A DNA stretch of 64,000 nucleotides from Microbacterium nanhaiense (GCF_014646015.1 NZ_BMMQ01000005.1:1-64000), one strand, 5' to 3'. Shown: positions 43,763-58,244, numbered from the stretch's first letter. Made by a program: numbers and translations. Notes: a model not told the origin generated them from the sequence alone.

Positions 43763-44207
43763 TCCGCACGGCGACCCCGGCCGATCTGCCGAACATCATG
43801 GCGATCGAGAACGCGAGCTTCCCGAGCGACGCGTGGCCCGAGAGCGCGATGGCGGCGGAGCTCGAGAGCCCCTACGGCCGCTACATCGTGGCGGAGGACG
43901 ACGGGCGGCTGACCGGCTACGCGGGCCTGCGTCACCTGCCCGGAGGATCCGATAGCGACGTACAGACGATCGCGGTCGCGGCGGCTGAGCGGGGCCGCGG
44001 CCTCGGCCGCGACCTCCTCAAGGAACTCCTCGACACGGCGCGAGCGCGCAACGCGAAAGAGGTCTTCCTCGAGGTGCGCGCGGACAACCCGATTGCCCAG
44101 AGGCTGTACGAGAGCGAGGGCTTCGTCGAGATCGGGCGGCGCGCCCGCTACTACCAGCCCGATGATGTCGACGCCGTGATCATGAAGTGTGACCTGAGGA
44201 GGATCGC

Positions 44208-44211
<4 letters not shown>
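43759..44211 (+). CDS. rimI: Ribosomal protein S18-alanine N-acetyltransferase RimI
   Basis: 150 residues from a GTG overlapping the tsaB stop. It is a GNAT-fold enzyme with [16 protein letters not shown] near residue 15, the acetyl-CoA loop [20 protein letters not shown] near 75, and [20 protein letters not shown] near 105. RimI acetylates ribosomal protein N-termini; it is regularly linked with tsaB and tsaD. Its stop overlaps the tsaD start (ATGA). Confidence 0.93.
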
Positions 44212-45259
<1,048 letters not shown>

Positions 45260-45263
<4 letters not shown>

Positions 45264-45679
45264 CCGAGATCCGGGCGCGAGAGGTGGACCCGCACGAGCG
45301 GGACGCCGACGCGCGCCCGGACAGGCGGATCGTGGATCCGGCGACGCGCCCGCTCGAGGTCGCCGCGGAGACCTTCGGGCACATCCTTCCGGATGAGCCC
45401 CCGCCTCTCGTCCGCCACCGCCCCCGGCCCGTGACGACGCTCGTCGTCTTCGCGGTGACGCTCGCGTCGGTCGGCCTCATCGTGTCGTGGTTCGGCCCCT
45501 GGGGCGGCGGCTTCGGGATCCTCGGGGTGCTCGTCGGCGTCGTGGCGCATGTGCGCCAGCGCGCCCGGCGCGCCTGGTGCGTCGCGAGCTACGTCATCGG
45601 TGCGGTGTCGGTGCTGTACAGCGCCTACTGGGTGTGGTGGATCCTCGACGAACTGTCGAAGCTCACGCCTCCGGCGTAG
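45260..45679 (+). CDS. Small membrane protein (DUF4190-like)
   Basis: 139 residues from the ATG at 45260, overlapping the tsaD stop. A charged N-terminus of about 60 residues is followed by hydrophobic segments [20 protein letters not shown] (about 64-83), [17 protein letters not shown] and [20 protein letters not shown]. The arrangement resembles DUF4190-type actinobacterial proteins; function unknown. Its last 17 bases overlap the convergent mechanosensitive channel gene. Confidence 0.65.
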
Positions 45680-46751
45680 GGATCGTCTCGAAGCGGCTGC
45701 GCGCCAGATCCTGCGGCCGCGAATTCGCGAGAAACGCGATGATTTGCTCACGCACGGCGCAGCGGAGCGTCCACAGTTGGTCGCCATCGGCAGCCGTCAT
45801 GGTGGCGCGTAGCTGCGCGACACCGCCGGACGCGTCGGTAACGACAAGTCCCCAGCTGCGCCGATCCCACTCGGGCGTGCGGTCGAGGATCCGCTCTACC
45901 TCGGCCCGGACCGCTGCGACGTCGACGTTGTAGTCCGCTTCGAAATACACGGTGCCGGTGAGTTGCGTCTGATTACGAGTCCAGTTCGTATACGGCGTCG
46001 TGGTGAAGTAGGTCGACGGCAGAACGTGCCGGCGGTCGTCCCAGATCTGCACCACCACGTATGTCAAGGTGATCTCTTCGACCTTGCCGAACTCGCCGTT
46101 GACCTCGACGGTGTCGCCGACCTTGAGCGCGTTCGAGAATGCCAGCTGGATTCCCGCGATGAGGTTGCCGAGCGTCGACTGCGCGGCGAGACCCGCGACG
46201 ATCGATACGAGGCCGGCGGAGGCGAATAACGATGCACCAAAAGCCTTGGCGCCCGGAATCGTGAGCAGCATCGCGGCGGCTGTGAGCACGACGACGATAG
46301 CGATCACGAGACTGCGGATCATGCGCAGTTGAGTGCGGCGACGGCGCACGGTGAATTCGTCGCCGACCGACGAATCCTGGCGGCGCATCGCGCCGTCGAG
46401 GAGGAAGATCAGGACCTTCCCGAGGATCCAGCCGGTGACGGCGATGATCGCGAGGGTGAGGGCATAGGAGACCGCGCCGCGCGCCTCCGCGAGATCCCGG
46501 GGGAAGAACGCGGCGACCGAGCCGCGCCACCCGATGACGGCCAGCAGGAAGAAGATGGGCCGGGGGAACCGGCGCTGCAGCTCCGCGAAGACCTCGGCGC
46601 GGCCGCTGAGGCGGCCGGTGACGGCGCTGAAGATCCAGCTCGCGACGAAGGCGACGATGAGCACGACGCCCGCGGCGACGATGAGCGCGCCCCAGGCGGC
46701 CCACGGATTCTCGTCAACGATCTCGGCGATGTCGCTCACTTCGGTACGCAT
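45663..46751 (-). CDS. Mechanosensitive ion channel family protein (MscS-like)
   Basis: 362 residues with several hydrophobic helices: LIVAAGVVLIVAFVASWIF near 24, FFLLAVIGWRGSVAAFF near 72, and ALTLAIIAVTGWILGKVLIF near 98. They are followed by the pore-lining and beta domain with FGASLFASAGLVSIVAGLAA, QSTLGNLIAGIQLAFSNALK and VGDTVEVNGEFGKVEEITL. This is the small-conductance MscS core releasing osmolytes under hypo-osmotic stress. It converges with the DUF4190-like gene, sharing 17 bases. Confidence 0.93.
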   Translation of the reverse strand: MRTEVSDIAEIVDENPWAAWGALIVAAGVVLIVAFVASWIFSAVTGRLSGRAEVFAELQRRFPRPIFFLLAVIGWRGSVAAFFPRDLAEARGAVSYALTLAIIAVTGWILGKVLIFLLDGAMRRQDSSVGDEFTVRRRRTQLRMIRSLVIAIVVVLTAAAMLLTIPGAKAFGASLFASAGLVSIVAGLAAQSTLGNLIAGIQLAFSNALKVGDTVEVNGEFGKVEEITLTYVVVQIWDDRRHVLPSTYFTTTPYTNWTRNQTQLTGTVYFEADYNVDVAAVRAEVERILDRTPEWDRRSWGLVVTDASGGVAQLRATMTAADGDQLWTLRCAVREQIIAFLANSRPQDLARSRFETIPTPEA

Positions 46752-46770
46752 GGATCCACTCTAGATACGA

Positions 46771-46804
46771 CGATGCCCCGGATGCCTGAGCATCCGGGGC
46801 ATCG
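46771..46804 (-). terminator. Terminator of groES
   Basis: CGATGCCCCGGATGC (46771-46785) and GCATCCGGGGCATCG (46790-46804) form a perfect 15-bp stem with a 4-nt loop, 9 bases after the groES stop on the minus strand. It separates groES from the channel gene. Confidence 0.8.
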
Positions 46805-46812
46805 AAGGAACG

Positions 46813-47109
46813 TCAGCGCTCGACGATGGCGAGCACGTCGCGGGCCGAGAGCACGAGGTACTCGTCGGCGCCGAACTTCACCTCGGTTCCGCCGTACTTG
46901 CTGTAGAGAACGACATCGCCGACCGCCACGTCGAGCGGCACGCGGTTGCCGTTGTCGTCGATGCGACCCGGTCCGACAGCCACGACGGAGCCCTCCTGGG
47001 GCTTCTCCTTGGCGGTGTCAGGGATGACGAGTCCGCTCGCGGTGGTCTGCTCAGCCTCGACCTGCTTGATGACGATGCGGTCCTCGAGCGGCTTGATGGA
47101 AACCGACAC
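46813..47109 (-). CDS. groES: Co-chaperonin GroES
   Basis: 98 residues starting [20 protein letters not shown] with the mobile loop [20 protein letters not shown] near residue 22 and [20 protein letters not shown] near 66. It caps the GroEL folding chamber. groEL is not adjacent, which is common in actinobacteria. Two CIRCE operators upstream indicate HrcA repression and heat induction. Confidence 0.98.
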   Translation of the reverse strand: MSVSIKPLEDRIVIKQVEAEQTTASGLVIPDTAKEKPQEGSVVAVGPGRIDDNGNRVPLDVAVGDVVLYSKYGGTEVKFGADEYLVLSARDVLAIVER

Positions 47110-47139
47110 GGTCTACCTCTTTCTGACAGAAGACTTGGG

Positions 47140-47166
47140 TTCGCACTCTCACCCCGAGAGTGCTAA
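47140..47166 (-). promoter_or_regulatory. CIRCE element 1 (HrcA operator)
   Basis: TTCGCACTC-N9-GAGTGCTAA matches the CIRCE consensus TTAGCACTC-N9-GAGTGCTAA with one mismatch. It lies 31 bases upstream of groES, overlapping its promoter region. Confidence 0.92.
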
Positions 47167-47186
47167 TTGCCAGTGTAGAACCGAAT

Positions 47187-47213
47187 CTGGCACTCGCGCA
47201 ACGTGAGTGCCAA
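47187..47213. promoter_or_regulatory. CIRCE element 2 (HrcA operator)
   Basis: CTGGCACTC-N9-GAGTGCCAA has exact 9-bp spacing and the core GCACTC/GAGTGC; the outer bases deviate. It is 13 bases upstream of the divergent methyltransferase gene and 78 bases upstream of groES, so it could affect both. Confidence 0.85.
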
Positions 47214-47226
47214 TTAGCCTGGAGGA

Positions 47227-49993
<2,767 letters not shown>

Positions 49994-50009
49994 CGAAAGG
50001 CATCACACG

Positions 50010-51128
50010 GTGAGCATGGAGATCGAGCTCGGACGCGGCAAGCGCGGCCGTCAGGCATACACCTTCGACGACATCGCGGTCGTACCCACGCGCCGCACGC
50101 GCAACCCCGCCGACGTCTCGACGTCGTGGTCGATCGACGCGTTCACGTTCGAGACCCCGGTGCTCGGCGCGCCGATGGACTCGGTCGTGAGCCCGGCCAC
50201 GGCGATCGCCCTGGGGCGCATGGGCGCCGTGGGCGTGCTCGATCTCGAAGGGCTCTGGACGCGCTACGAGGATCCGGAACCCCTGCTCGCCGAGATCGCA
50301 TCGCTGCCCGCCGAATCGGCGACGCAGCGCATGCAGGCGCTCTACAACGAGCCGGTCAAGGCCGAACTCATCACGCGCCGCATCGCGGAGATCCGTGGCG
50401 CGGGCGTCGTGGTCGCCGCCGCGCTCTCACCGCAGCGCACGCAGGAGTTCTACGAGACGGTGGTGAAGGCGGGCGTCGACCTCTTCGTCATCCGCGGCAC
50501 GACCGTCTCGGCCGAGCACGTGACGAGCGGGGATGACTCGCTGAACCTGAAGCAGTTCATCTACGACCTCGACGTGCCCGTGATCGTGGGCGGCGTGGGC
50601 ACCTACAAGGCCGCGCTGCACCTCATGCGCACGGGCGCCGCGGGCGTGCTCGTCGGCTTCGGCGGCGGCGCCGCCTCCACGACGCGAACGGCGCTCGGGA
50701 TCCACACGCCGATGGCGACAGCCGTGGCCGATGTCGCCGCGGCCCGTCGCGACTACATGGACGAGTCGGGCGGACGCTACGTGCACGTGATCGCCGACGG
50801 CGGCGTGGGCACCTCGGGCGACATCGTCAAGGCCATCGCGATGGGCGCCGACGCCGTCATGCTGGGCGTCGCACTCGCCCGCGCGACCGACGCGCCGGGT
50901 CGCGGATACCACTGGGGCCAGGAGGCGCACCACGCCACCCTGCCTCGCGGGCGTCGCGTCTCCGTCGCGCAGAACGCCACGCTCGAGGAGGTCATGTTCG
51001 GCCCCGCGACGACCGCCGATGGCACGACCAACCTGATGGGTGCGCTGCGTCGCGCCATGGCGACGACGGGATACTCGTCGCTCAAAGAGTTCCAGCGCGT
51101 CGACGTGGTCGTCACCCCGTACGAATGA
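50010..51128 (+). CDS. GuaB3 family IMP dehydrogenase-related protein
   Basis: 372 residues from the GTG at 50010 (an ATG two codons on is also possible). The body starts MEIELGRGKRGRQAYTFDDI, with GAPMDSVVSPATAIALGRMG near residue 50 and ADGGVGTSGDIVKAIAMGAD near 260. GuaB3 proteins lack CBS domains and accompany guaB in actinobacteria; Streptomyces GuaB3 was shown to be GMP reductase-like, so interconversion of guanine nucleotides is the likely role. Its stop overlaps the SURF1 start. Confidence 0.93.
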   Translation: MSMEIELGRGKRGRQAYTFDDIAVVPTRRTRNPADVSTSWSIDAFTFETPVLGAPMDSVVSPATAIALGRMGAVGVLDLEGLWTRYEDPEPLLAEIASLPAESATQRMQALYNEPVKAELITRRIAEIRGAGVVVAAALSPQRTQEFYETVVKAGVDLFVIRGTTVSAEHVTSGDDSLNLKQFIYDLDVPVIVGGVGTYKAALHLMRTGAAGVLVGFGGGAASTTRTALGIHTPMATAVADVAAARRDYMDESGGRYVHVIADGGVGTSGDIVKAIAMGADAVMLGVALARATDAPGRGYHWGQEAHHATLPRGRRVSVAQNATLEEVMFGPATTADGTTNLMGALRRAMATTGYSSLKEFQRVDVVVTPYE

Positions 51129-51964
51129 CCGAGCTGATGCCCCGAGACGAGGCCGATCTCGAAGAGTTCCCGCCCACGCTGCGCGAGGTGATGCTTCGCC
51201 CCCGGTGGATCGGGCTCCTCGCGCTCTGCCTCGTCGTCGCGGGCATCTTCTCGTGGCTGCTCCAGTGGCAGCTGACTCGCGCGCTTGCGACGAGCCCCGT
51301 CGCCGAGGGGCAGACCGAACAGGTCGTGCCGCTCGATGACGTCGTCGGCCCGGGCGACTACCTCGACGGTCCCTACGTCGGCCAGCGCGTCGACGTGAGC
51401 GGCACCTGGGATCCGGAAGACTTCCTCGTCGTCGCGCATCGCGTGAACGACGGTGTCGAGGGCTACTGGGTGACGGGCCGCCTCGAGGTCGGGGGAGCCT
51501 CGCTCGGAACCGCGATCGGCTGGGCGCCCACGCTCGACGCCGCGGATGCGGCGATCGCGGAGCTTTCCGCGGCCGCGACGGGCGACGAGGTCGAGCTCTC
51601 CGGCCGGATCATCGCGAGCGAGGACCCGGCCGTGCCGGACCCGGAGGATCCCTTCGAGATCGGCGCGATGTCGTCGGCGGCGCTGCTGTCGGTGTGGGAT
51701 GTGGAGGGCGAGGTCTATCGGCCCTACTTCGTCGCGAACGATGCCACGGGCGGCATCGCGGACGCCGGCCTCGCCGCGATCTCGTCACCGGCGCCCGCGC
51801 CGGACAGCAACCTCAACCTGTTGAACCTGTTCTATGCCGCCGAGTGGGCGATCTTTGCGGGCTTCTCCTTCTACCTCTGGTACCGGCTCGCGAAGGATGC
51901 CTGGGAGCGCGAACTCGAGGTCTTCGCGGGCATCGATCCCGACGCCGATGACGAGGACGACTGA
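51125..51964 (+). CDS. SURF1 family cytochrome oxidase biogenesis protein
   Basis: 279 residues with two terminal membrane helices: WIGLLALCLVVAGIFSWLLQ (about 30-49) and WAIFAGFSFYLWYRLAKDAW near 242. The central periplasmic domain contains VDVSGTWDPEDFLVVAHRVN and GYWVTGRLEVGGASLGTAIG, the pattern of SURF1/Shy1. It helps heme a insertion into aa3-type oxidase. Position directly after guaB3 is common in this lineage. The C-terminus is acidic. Confidence 0.9.
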   Translation: MTELMPRDEADLEEFPPTLREVMLRPRWIGLLALCLVVAGIFSWLLQWQLTRALATSPVAEGQTEQVVPLDDVVGPGDYLDGPYVGQRVDVSGTWDPEDFLVVAHRVNDGVEGYWVTGRLEVGGASLGTAIGWAPTLDAADAAIAELSAAATGDEVELSGRIIASEDPAVPDPEDPFEIGAMSSAALLSVWDVEGEVYRPYFVANDATGGIADAGLAAISSPAPAPDSNLNLLNLFYAAEWAIFAGFSFYLWYRLAKDAWERELEVFAGIDPDADDEDD

Positions 51965-51999
51965 GCTCGGCCTCGCGCCGACTACCGGATGATCTGGTC

Positions 52000-53010
52000 A
52001 TGAACAAGCTGTTCAGCGCCTTCCTCAGCCTGTTCGCCGCACCACGGCTGAACGTGCGGGAGGACTACGAGAAGGTGCGCCGCATGCAGCGCCACCTGGC
52101 CGCGCGTCCGATTCCCCGCTATCGCATGCTCGATCGGAAGATCATGTCGGAAGACGGCGGCCACGAGATCCCGGTGCGCTTCTTCCAACCCAAGCAGACG
52201 CGGCGCGACGAGCTCCTGCTGTTCTTCCACGGCGGCGGGTGGGTGACCGGCGATATCGAAAGCTACACGCCCGCCTGCGCCGCGATGGCGGACCTGACCG
52301 GCTGCGTCGTCGCATCCGTCGACTATCGGCTCGCGCCCGAGCACCCGTTCCCGGCGGGCCTGGAGGACTGCCTCCGGGCGACGAAGCTCCTGCTCGAGGA
52401 TCCCAGCCGCGCCGGGCTGGAGAGCGCATCCCAGGTCGTGCTCGTGGGCGATTCGGCGGGAGGCAGCCTCGCCGCCGTCGTCTCCCTGCTCCTGCGCCAG
52501 GAGGGGCACGTGATGCCGGGCCGGCAGATCCTGCTGTATCCGGTGACGTATTGGGATCACGACCCTCAGACGTCCCCGTACGCGTCCGTCCGCGAGCACG
52601 GCCAGGGCTATCGGCTCACCCACACCGAGGTCCAGGACTACATGGACCTCTATGTTCCCGACCCGGAGAAGCGACGAGACATGCGCGTCGCACCGTTGCT
52701 CGCGGACGACATGACGGGTCAGCCGGCGACCCTGCTCATCATGGCGGAACTCGACCTGCTCTGCGATGAGGGCGAGGCCTACGGCCGCGCGCTCGCCGAC
52801 GCCGGCACTCCGGTGCGGATGCATCGGGTGGAGGGCGCCATCCACGGCTTCATCACCCTGCCGCGCTTTGCCCGTCCCCTGCGGGAGGCGTACGAGGTGA
52901 TCGACGCGTTCCTGGACGCGCCGATCCGCTCCGACCCGGGTGGGGGCACCGCATCCCCGGAGCTTCCGCGGGACGGCAGGGGAGAGGGCCACCAGGGAGA
53001 GACGACGTGA
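52000..53010 (+). CDS. Alpha/beta hydrolase, hormone-sensitive-lipase (GDXG) family
   Basis: 336 residues. The oxyanion motif FFHGGGWVTG lies near residue 75, DYRLAPEHPFPAGLEDC near 107, the nucleophile in GDSAGGSL near 150, the Asp in LIMAELDLLCDEG near 250, and the His in HGFITLPR near 283. These enzymes hydrolyse acyl esters. Its stop overlaps the start of an acyltransferase-like gene by four bases, and DUF6320 follows; the three form a cassette. Confidence 0.93.
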   Translation: MNKLFSAFLSLFAAPRLNVREDYEKVRRMQRHLAARPIPRYRMLDRKIMSEDGGHEIPVRFFQPKQTRRDELLLFFHGGGWVTGDIESYTPACAAMADLTGCVVASVDYRLAPEHPFPAGLEDCLRATKLLLEDPSRAGLESASQVVLVGDSAGGSLAAVVSLLLRQEGHVMPGRQILLYPVTYWDHDPQTSPYASVREHGQGYRLTHTEVQDYMDLYVPDPEKRRDMRVAPLLADDMTGQPATLLIMAELDLLCDEGEAYGRALADAGTPVRMHRVEGAIHGFITLPRFARPLREAYEVIDAFLDAPIRSDPGGGTASPELPRDGRGEGHQGETT

Positions 53011-54398
53011 CGCGGCGCACCTGGGTGAGACTCGACAACGCCTCCACCATGTTCCTCGCGGCCCGCAGCGACGCGGATCCGAAGGTGTTCCGCATGACCG
53101 CGGAAATGGATCACGACGTCGACCCGGGCGTGCTGCAGCAGGCGTTGGACGCGACCTTCGACCGGTACCCGCTCTACCGCGCCGTGCTCCGCCGCGGGGT
53201 GTTCTGGTACTACCTGCAGGACAGCGACCTGCGGCCCACGGTCGTCGCGGAGACGCAGCATACCTGCGCCCCCATCTACCAGGCGGACGAGCGGACGCTG
53301 TTGTTCCGGGTCGTGCATCATCGCCGCAGGATCAACCTCGAGGTGTTCCATGCGCTGTCGGACGGCACGGGAGCGCTGTGGTTCCTCACCGACCTCGTCA
53401 CGGAATACGTCTCCCTGCGTTTTCCGGACGACCCGGCGGTCCGCGCGGCTTCCGGTCGTCACGGCGCGGCGGAGGAGGGCGGTATCGAGACCGTCGACGG
53501 CCGCCGCGACGAGGTTCGCCACGAGCTCGAGGCCGACAGCTTCACCCGCTACTTCCGCACGCGCGAGCCCGCGGCGGGCGATGCGAGCCCGCGCTCGCGC
53601 GGCCTCGGTCGTTTCATCGGCGCCTCCACCGAGAAGACGCTGACGGTCAGAGGAACCCGCACGCCGGACAACCGCACCCGCGTCGTCGAGCTGACGATGC
53701 CCGCCGCCGACGTGCTCGCGCTCGCGCGCGCGGAGGGCGTCTCGCTGACGTCGTATCTGACGGCGCTGTTCTTCCAGTCGGTGCGCGCCGCGGAGGAGAA
53801 CGCGGACGCCGTGAACACGCTCGGCGTCTCGATCCCGGTGAACCTGCGGCAGCTTTTTCCCTCGACCTCTGCCCGCAACTTCTTCACGACGGTGCGGCTG
53901 GAGCACGCCTACGGCCGGGGCGACGATGACCTCGGCGCCGTCTGCCGCGACCTCGATGCGCAGCTGCGCGCGCAGACCACGGAAGAGGCGCTGGGGGAGA
54001 GGGTGCGCCGCTTCATCCGTTTCGAGCGCATGATCGTGCTGCGAATCGTGCCGAGCCCGATCAAGAACCTGCTGCTCGGGTTGCTCAACCGCGCGAGCAA
54101 CCGCGGCCTCACCGTCGCGATCTCCAACCTCGGCAACATCCGGCTTCCGGAGCCGGCGGCGTCGCACACGACCCGGATGCTGTTCCACGTGTCCGCCGTG
54201 CGCCCCCAGTTCTGCTCGGTCTCGTACGCCGGTCGGCTCACCATCAGCTTCACCTCGCCGTTCACGGAGACCGGTCACGTCCGCGAGTTCGCCCGCTTCC
54301 TGAGTTCTCGGGGCATCCCCGTCGCGGTCTCGGCCGCGCGTGTCACGGAAGAGGAGCTGTCGGGTGTGGGCCCGACGGGTGAGGGGCACTCCCGATGA
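53007..54398 (+). CDS. Condensation-domain-like acyltransferase (alcohol acetyltransferase-like)
   Basis: 463 residues starting MTRRTWVRLDNASTMFLAAR. The CoA-dependent acyltransferase fold is indicated by the HxxxDG motif FHALSDGTGALWF near residue 115 and a later SIPVNLRQLFPSTSARNFFT segment near 275 with RLTISFTSPF near the end. It probably transfers an acyl group to an alcohol or lipid; the substrate is unknown. Coupled to the esterase upstream and the DUF6320 protein downstream (ATGA overlaps). Confidence 0.82.
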   Translation: MTRRTWVRLDNASTMFLAARSDADPKVFRMTAEMDHDVDPGVLQQALDATFDRYPLYRAVLRRGVFWYYLQDSDLRPTVVAETQHTCAPIYQADERTLLFRVVHHRRRINLEVFHALSDGTGALWFLTDLVTEYVSLRFPDDPAVRAASGRHGAAEEGGIETVDGRRDEVRHELEADSFTRYFRTREPAAGDASPRSRGLGRFIGASTEKTLTVRGTRTPDNRTRVVELTMPAADVLALARAEGVSLTSYLTALFFQSVRAAEENADAVNTLGVSIPVNLRQLFPSTSARNFFTTVRLEHAYGRGDDDLGAVCRDLDAQLRAQTTEEALGERVRRFIRFERMIVLRIVPSPIKNLLLGLLNRASNRGLTVAISNLGNIRLPEPAASHTTRMLFHVSAVRPQFCSVSYAGRLTISFTSPFTETGHVREFARFLSSRGIPVAVSAARVTEEELSGVGPTGEGHSR

Positions 54399-55057
54399 AA
54401 CGGTGCGCGGCGTGCGACGTCGAGATCGAGGGCACCTGGGCCGCCTGCCCGCTGTGCGGAGCGCGCACGGACGGCGAGGGCGTGCCGGATCCGATGCCCG
54501 CGGTACCGCTCGAGTTCTCGCGCAGAAGGGTGCTGGCGATGCTGTTCTTCGCCTCGCTGGCGGTTATCGTCGCGTCGCTCGCCGCCCAGCTCCTGTTCAA
54601 CCGGGGCGACGACGGCGTGGGTGTGCTGCGCTCGATCTGGCTGGGCGTGGTCGCACTCTGGCTGGTCGTGATGATGGCCGTGCGCAAGAGGCGCAACGTC
54701 GCCAAGGGCACGGCGTATCTGGTGATGCTTCTGGGCGGCGTGAGCGCGTACTGGGACTATCTGACGGGCTGGAACGGCTGGGCGCTCAGCTATGCGGTAC
54801 CCGCCACCTGTGCGTGCTCGATCGTGGCGGTCCTCATCGCCGTGCGCGTCATGCACACCGAGGTGGGGGAGCACATCCTGTACAGCTGGATGACGGCGGT
54901 GCTCGGCCTCGTCCCGGTCGTCTTCCTCGCCCTCGGGTGGGTCAGGCACCCCGTGGTGTCCATCGTCTGCGGCGTTCTGAGCGTTATCGCCCTGGCGGTG
55001 CAGCTCGCCAGCCTCCGTGAGACGCGTCACGAACTCGCGAAGCGCCTGCACCTCTGA
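54395..55057 (+). CDS. DUF6320 domain-containing membrane protein with zinc ribbon
   Basis: 220 residues. An N-terminal zinc ribbon, MKRCAACDVEIEGTWAACPL then CGA, has two CxxC pairs; several helices follow, beginning RVLAMLFFASLAVIVASLAA near residue 48. The family lies next to acyltransferases and alpha/beta hydrolases in Firmicutes and actinobacteria, as here. Function unknown. It ends the three-gene cassette. Confidence 0.85.
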   Translation: MKRCAACDVEIEGTWAACPLCGARTDGEGVPDPMPAVPLEFSRRRVLAMLFFASLAVIVASLAAQLLFNRGDDGVGVLRSIWLGVVALWLVVMMAVRKRRNVAKGTAYLVMLLGGVSAYWDYLTGWNGWALSYAVPATCACSIVAVLIAVRVMHTEVGEHILYSWMTAVLGLVPVVFLALGWVRHPVVSIVCGVLSVIALAVQLASLRETRHELAKRLHL

Positions 55058-55066
55058 GCGCGGCGC

Positions 55067-55564
55067 TTACTGCCGCGGAAGCTCGCCGCGGATCCCGTCG
55101 ATCGGATCCGTGATGTCGGCGACCGTCGCGCCGTACGCGGCGATCAGCGCGTCGGCGTCGACGAAAAGCGCGTAACCGTGCGCGCCCGCGCCCATCGACA
55201 CGCGCTTGCCGACCATGCGCTCGTCGGCGTAGATCGGCCAGTCGGTGCGGGATCCGAGCGGCACGATCGTGCCGCGCTCGTAGCCGGTCGCCTCCAGCGC
55301 CAGCTCGGGCTCGGGCAAGCGGAGCTTGTTGACGCCGACGGCGGCGCGCAGCTTGCCCCAGCTGATCGCCCGGTCGCCCGGTACGAGGGCGAAGTAGTAC
55401 TGATCGCCCTTGCCCTTGACGACGAGGGTCTTCACGATGTCCGCCGGCGTGATGCCCCGGAGCGCGGCCGCCTCTTCGAGCGACGATGCCTTCGGCGACT
55501 CGCGCACTTCGATCTCCAGCCCGCGTTCGCGCGCGGCATCCTCCACCCGTTTCGTAGTGCTCAC
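55067..55564 (-). CDS. YbaK/EbsC family aminoacyl-tRNA deacylase
   Basis: 165 residues. The YbaK fold is shown by ITPADIVKTLVVKGKGDQYY near residue 38, the ALVPGDRAISWGKLRAAVG strand-helix, the GYERGTIVPLGSR loop, and GAGAHGYALFVDADALIAAY. Such proteins hydrolyse mischarged tRNAs such as Cys-tRNA(Pro) in trans. It converges with the DUF6320 gene. Its start is 23 bases from the family C repeat. Confidence 0.92.
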   Translation of the reverse strand: MSTTKRVEDAARERGLEIEVRESPKASSLEEAAALRGITPADIVKTLVVKGKGDQYYFALVPGDRAISWGKLRAAVGVNKLRLPEPELALEATGYERGTIVPLGSRTDWPIYADERMVGKRVSMGAGAHGYALFVDADALIAAYGATVADITDPIDGIRGELPRQ

Positions 55565-55586
55565 CCTGCGATGCTAGCCCCGGTCC

Positions 55587-55663
55587 CGAGATTCTGACGA
55601 TGCGCCGAGATTCTGACGATGTCGCGAGTTGCCACCGGATCTCGCGCGATTGTCAGAATCTCG
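55587..55663. repeat. Family C palindromic repeat, 77 bp
   Basis: Two left arms CGAGATTCTGACGATG at 55587 and 55606 (19 bp apart) and a right arm CGATTGTCAGAATCTCG at 55647-55663. It is colinear with the element inside tsaB at every spacing. It lies between the YbaK and DUF3817 genes, which are divergent. Confidence 0.92.
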
Positions 55664-55717
55664 CGCCCGGCAGAGGCCCCGGCGCTTGCTCAGGACGCGC
55701 CGACTAGGATCGAGAGC

Positions 55718-56259
55718 ATGGCTCAGCCACGCCTCAAGACGTTCCCGCAGATCCGCCGCTCCCTGCGCTTCTACCAGATCGCCAGTGTGATCACGGGTGT
55801 CGGCCTCCTTGCGCTGGTCGCCGAGATGGTGCTCAAGTACACCCCGCTCGCGGTCGAGCTGTGGGCGGGCGGTCCGCGCGGATTCCTGCACTTCGACAAG
55901 GTCATTCCCGGACCCGGATGCACGCCGACCTCGATGCTGACGCCCTGGATCGAGGGCTGCGAGATCGAATCCACCGGTCAGGGCGTAAACATCTCGCTCC
56001 TGATCCTCATGATCCACGGTTGGTTCTACGTCGTGTACCTGCTCGCGTGCTTCCGCGTGTGGAGCCTCATGCGCTGGCCGTTCGGCCGACTGCTGCTCCT
56101 CGCGGGCGGCGGCGTCGTGCCGTTCCTCTCGTTCTTCATGGAATTCTTCGTCGTGCGCGACGTGCGCGCCTACCTCGCGACCCGCGAGGAGCGCGCCGCC
56201 GCTAAGCGCGCCGCTTCCGAAAGCCCCACCACCACTGATCCCCTCCAGGAGGCCGCCCC

Positions 56260-56263
<4 letters not shown>
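55718..56263 (+). CDS. DUF3817 domain-containing membrane protein
   Basis: 181 residues from the ATG at 55718; an upstream open frame through the family C repeat is coincidental. It has three predicted helices: [20 protein letters not shown] near residue 20, [20 protein letters not shown] near 93, and [20 protein letters not shown] near 127, typical of DUF3817 (YdzA-like). Function unknown. It regularly precedes guaA in Microbacteriaceae; its stop overlaps the guaA start. Confidence 0.88.
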
Positions 56264-57837
<1,574 letters not shown>

Positions 57838-57852
57838 CCCCATAACGACGCA

Positions 57853-58242
57853 AAGTGGGACACGGGTCACCCCCGTGTCCCACTTTGCGTTGGTATGCGC
57901 GGGCTATTCCCGCATCAAGTGGGACATGGTCGGGGGTGTGTCCCACTTGTGGTCGTTATGCGCGGGCTATTCGCGCACGAAGTGGGACACGGCCACGCGC
58001 GTGTCCCACTTGTGGCGGTCATACGCGGGCTTTTCCCGCATGAAGTGGGACATGGTCGGGGGCGTGTCCCACTTGTGGCGGTCGTACGCGGGCTTTTCCC
58101 GCATCAAGTGGGACACGGCCACGCGCGTGTCCCACTTCTGGTCGTTATGCGCGGGCTTTTCCCGCACCAAGTGGGACACGGCCAGACGCGCGTCCCACTT
58201 AACGCGGCCATACCCCCGCCATATCCGCACGAAGTGGGACAC
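57853..58242. repeat. Tandem array of family B palindromic repeats (6 full copies plus a right half)
   Basis: Full 53-bp copies begin at 57875, 57938, 58001, 58064, 58127 and 58190, an exact 63-bp period; an unpaired right arm AAGTGGGACAC lies at 57853-57863. Compared with the coaA array the spacer is changed, reading GTCGTTATGCGCGGGC then TATTCCCGC or TTTTCCCGC. The array fills the 406-bp gap between guaA and the convergent MFS gene, ending 2 bases before the latter's stop. Confidence 0.95.
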
Positions 58243-58244
58243 GC

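Noticed and set aside
47110..47226. A missing groEL next to groES as a sign of deletion
   Set aside because: groES standing apart from groEL is common in actinobacteria, and the CIRCE sites and terminator are intact.
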